Below, one piece after another: positions 6,758 through 8,348 of a stretch of 8,348 bases of DNA. The DNA is from Treponema sp. (GTDB lineage: Bacteria; Spirochaetota; Spirochaetia; Treponematales; Breznakiellaceae): contig JAIRLK010000119.1 of assembly GCA_031259515.1 (NCBI GenBank), positions 1 through 8,348 of the forward strand, read 5' to 3'. A model generated the notes under the pieces. That model saw only the letters and a list, made by a program, of their open reading frames with translations, did not search any database and had not been told where the DNA came from. A program made the translations under genes and the position numbers. The number at the start of each line of letters is the position of its first letter. Positions within the stretch are counted from its first letter, which is position 1.

Positions 6758-8026
6758 TTACGTAATCACATCTTCGTCGGTACGCAAAAGAATTTTTCCG
6801 TTTTCCCGCCCTAACCTGAACCATGCCAGGAAGTCCCGGGTAACCGCTTCCACCTCAAATTTTGGGACTGGCCCCATGATTTCCCCCTCCTCCCGTATCA
6901 AGGTCCGCCGGTTGGAAGAAACATTGGAGAGTATCTTATTGGTGAATTCAGGCAAGCGGCCTTTGAGGAGCAGGGCGACGTCCCGGTCAGTCATGGTCTT
7001 GAGTTTTTCCTGTATAGGCCGGTTATCGGCTTCGATCACGTCGTCCAACGTGTGGAGCCGGTCTTTCAGATTCCGGCCTATGTCAGGGTCTTCCTCCTCA
7101 AGCTCCTCAAGGAGCCGCTCTCCAAAGGAATTGTCCGCGTGTTTAAGGATGGCGGTAAGGGCATCCATGCCGTCCACAGTGGCCGGATGGCTGCCGGCGT
7201 CGGCCTCGGTAATATGCCGGGCCTTTTCCCGCAGAACGCCGGCTGCCCGCTCAAGTACCTCCGGGGCTACCTGGCCTGCGTGGGCAATACGCCTGATGAT
7301 TTCCAGCTTCCGGTCCGGCGGCATAACGGCCAGGACCGCCGCCGATAGTTTGGGGGAAAGGCGGGAAAGCACCAGGGCCGCCACAGCCGGGATCTCTTCC
7401 CGCAAAAGAAAAGCCACCTGATCCCCGGAAAATTCGTTCAGAAAATCCAGGAGGTTCTCCGCCGCTTCGGGAACGGTCCGCCGCAGAAACATCTCCCCCT
7501 GCACAGGCCCGAAGGCGGCGTAAAGGAGCCGCCGGGCTTCCTCAATCCCGCCGGAAGCCCGTCCGGTATACCCGCAGGAGGAGCGCAAAAGGTCCCGGAA
7601 CTCCTCAAAGACGGTTTCCGCTTCCTCTGCGGTAATCCCCCGGATAGTGGAAATTTCCTTCGCTATTGCTTCAACCTGTTCCGCATCCAGCCCCGATAGT
7701 ATGCGGGACGCCTCATTTCCCCCAATCAGGATGAGGAATTTGGCAACCCGCCGGTATTTGGACTCCCCGTCTCCCGCGCCCGGTTTCTTCCCCAGCCGGC
7801 CCAGCCCTTTGCCGAGGGCCCCGGTCTTGAGGAGCCCGTCACCCAGTCCGGCCCTAGACGCGGAAGCGGCGGGACCGGATGCCGGGGGAGACGGCGCAGG
7901 CTGCGGCGCGGGCAACCCGCTTTTGCCAGCCGCCGTATCCGTCGGCTGGGACTGCCCTAAAGTCCGCTTATATGCATCAATACCCCGGCGGAGACTGCCG
8001 CCGCTGGGGGGGATAGTACGCGCCAT
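6758..8026 (-). CDS. fliG: FliG-like flagellar motor switch protein (spirochete FliG1 type)
   Basis: FliG sits in the switch complex (C-ring) on the cytoplasmic face of the flagellar motor and transmits torque from MotA. The protein has 422 aa against about 340 for ordinary FliG. Residues 1-85 are an added Ala/Pro/Gly/Ser-rich extension, probably disordered. FliG-N (about 88-185), FliG-M (about 190-280) and FliG-C (about 285-415) follow. FliG-C is clearest: LEEEDPDIGRNLKDRL (309-324), DNRPIQEKL (334-342), TDRDVALLLKG (346-356) and MGPVPKFEVE (384-393) parallel the canonical torque domain, keeping the arginine of DDRSIQ as R336. The FliM-binding EHPQ motif is degraded to EIPA (211-214). Spirochetes often carry two FliGs. 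The extension and divergence point to the FliG1 paralogue, which in Borrelia is needed for normal motility but is not the main rotor protein. The start is uncertain: GGAAG (8028-8032) is only 1 nt from the ATG. Confidence 0.88.
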   Translation of the reverse strand: MARTIPPSGGSLRRGIDAYKRTLGQSQPTDTAAGKSGLPAPQPAPSPPASGPAASASRAGLGDGLLKTGALGKGLGRLGKKPGAGDGESKYRRVAKFLILIGGNEASRILSGLDAEQVEAIAKEISTIRGITAEEAETVFEEFRDLLRSSCGYTGRASGGIEEARRLLYAAFGPVQGEMFLRRTVPEAAENLLDFLNEFSGDQVAFLLREEIPAVAALVLSRLSPKLSAAVLAVMPPDRKLEIIRRIAHAGQVAPEVLERAAGVLREKARHITEADAGSHPATVDGMDALTAILKHADNSFGERLLEELEEEDPDIGRNLKDRLHTLDDVIEADNRPIQEKLKTMTDRDVALLLKGRLPEFTNKILSNVSSNRRTLIREEGEIMGPVPKFEVEAVTRDFLAWFRLGRENGKILLRTDEDVIT

Positions 8027-8241
8027 ACTTCCGCATACTACGATATTTTCGCGGTTAGGACCAGGGTATGGGAAAATAGATGCGGCCTACGGCGCTTTTG
8101 CAGGAGACGGTGAGGCTTCACACCCTACCCGGTCCCTCCATACTTCCTGTCTTTGATCTTTACCCGCTTGGCTTTGGTCCTTAGGGCCTCAATGTACTAT
8201 CATGGTGCAACGCGGCAAACGATTTTTTTAGGAGCGGACGC
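8027..8241. other. Divergent intergenic region between fliG and the next gene
   Basis: This 215-bp region should carry promoters for both flanking genes. CCATACTTCC occurs twice, at 8023-8032 (overlapping the fliG start) and 8138-8147. Read on the minus strand, each gives GGAAGTATGG, a Shine-Dalgarno-like motif plus ATG. The upstream copy opens only a seven-codon frame. A short imperfect dyad GGTGAGGCTTCACACC lies at 8109-8124. No convincing fliG promoter or flagellar sigma-28 site was recognised, and no RNA gene. Confidence 0.5.
8173..8200 (+). promoter_or_regulatory. Candidate promoter for the gene at 8242
   Basis: TTTGGT (8173-8178) and TACTAT (8195-8200) are separated by 16 nt, giving a predicted start near 8207 and a leader of about 35 nt that includes a run of seven T (8223-8229). 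The -35 match is only moderate. Confidence 0.35.
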
Positions 8242-8348
8242 ATGAATACTCTGGAAGCCCTCTTTGATTCCCTCCGGGAGGCTCAGGTTGAACTGTCCTT
8301 GCAGAACCGGCAAAAAAAGGACGCGGCCCTTGCGGGGGCCATGTCCGC
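8242..8348 (+). CDS. N-terminal fragment of a gene, possibly glutamate-5-semialdehyde dehydrogenase (3' end outside window)
   Basis: An ATG at 8242 is preceded by AGGAG (8230-8234) with 7-nt spacing and opens a frame that stays open to the window edge, giving 35 complete codons. The peptide begins MNTLEALFDSLREAQ and continues with a QKKDAALAGAMS segment. This is helical and charged, like the start of ProA proteins, which typically have an A-x-x-x-L ... QKN-x-AL pattern here. ProA reduces gamma-glutamyl phosphate in proline synthesis. The catalytic region is not in the window, so the assignment rests on weak N-terminal resemblance. The gene itself is well supported by its ribosome binding site and start. 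It is divergent from the fliG-peptidase pair. Confidence 0.6.
   Translation, partial: MNTLEALFDSLREAQVELSLQNRQKKDAALAGAMS

Noticed and set aside
6645..7421. A 258-codon plus-strand frame antisense to the 5' end of the peptidase gene and to fliG
   Set aside because: Ser/Arg-rich composition, no ribosome binding site recognised, and fully opposite well-supported genes.
8109..8124. GTGA-GGCT-TCAC dyad as a second Rex box
   Set aside because: The half-site spacing is 4 nt between GTGA and TCAC instead of 6, and the outer bases do not match the Rex consensus.
1..8348. CRISPR array, tRNA, rRNA, prophage or defence island
   Set aside because: No regularly spaced repeats, no tRNA-like cloverleaf and no relevant protein families were seen. 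Apart from the IS end and small repeats, the genes are ordinary housekeeping and motility genes.

Overview
The window looks like chromosomal DNA from a fairly GC-rich spirochete, most plausibly a Treponema of the termite-gut type. The main reason is a long, divergent FliG (FliG1-like) outside any flagellar operon. The GC-rich codon use, the Rex/SerC/SerA set and the dispersed-looking hairpin repeats fit this but do not prove it. Species assignment is inference.

Layout, left to right. Bases 1-272 are the right end of an insertion sequence: the C-terminus of an integrase-core transposase followed by a terminus that carries a repeated TTTTGAGG motif. A few bases later comes a strong promoter (TTGACA, 17 nt, TATGCT). 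A perfect 26-bp palindrome overlaps its -10 and start site and contains a textbook Rex operator. It drives rex (339-1103), so rex is almost certainly autoregulated by the NADH/NAD+ ratio. The last 38 or so codons of rex run into a GC-rich multi-hairpin repeat (about 984-1153) that gives the protein an unusual tail and may also end transcription. Next come serC (1210-2316) and an ACT-domain phosphoglycerate dehydrogenase gene, serA (2349-3527), spaced as an operon. They encode the first two steps of serine synthesis. The 152-bp convergent gap 3528-3679 holds a terminator-like hairpin and an 86-bp element with 18-bp inverted-repeat ends.

On the minus strand, a FliG1-like flagellar switch protein (8026-6758) is followed 21 bp later by a PreP-type M16 zinc metallopeptidase (6736-3680), probably as one transcript. 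At 8242 a plus-strand gene begins divergently and runs off the window; its N-terminus weakly resembles ProA.

Functional picture: SerA makes NADH as it oxidises 3-phosphoglycerate, and Rex senses NADH, so rex-serC-serA adjacency may be more than chance. No Rex box is visible in front of serC, however. No CRISPR array, tRNA, rRNA, defence system or clearly novel multi-gene system is visible. The notable points are the repeat-derived Rex tail, the insertion sequence abutting the rex promoter, the small inverted-repeat element, and the FliG with a degenerate EHPQ motif and a long N-terminal extension.
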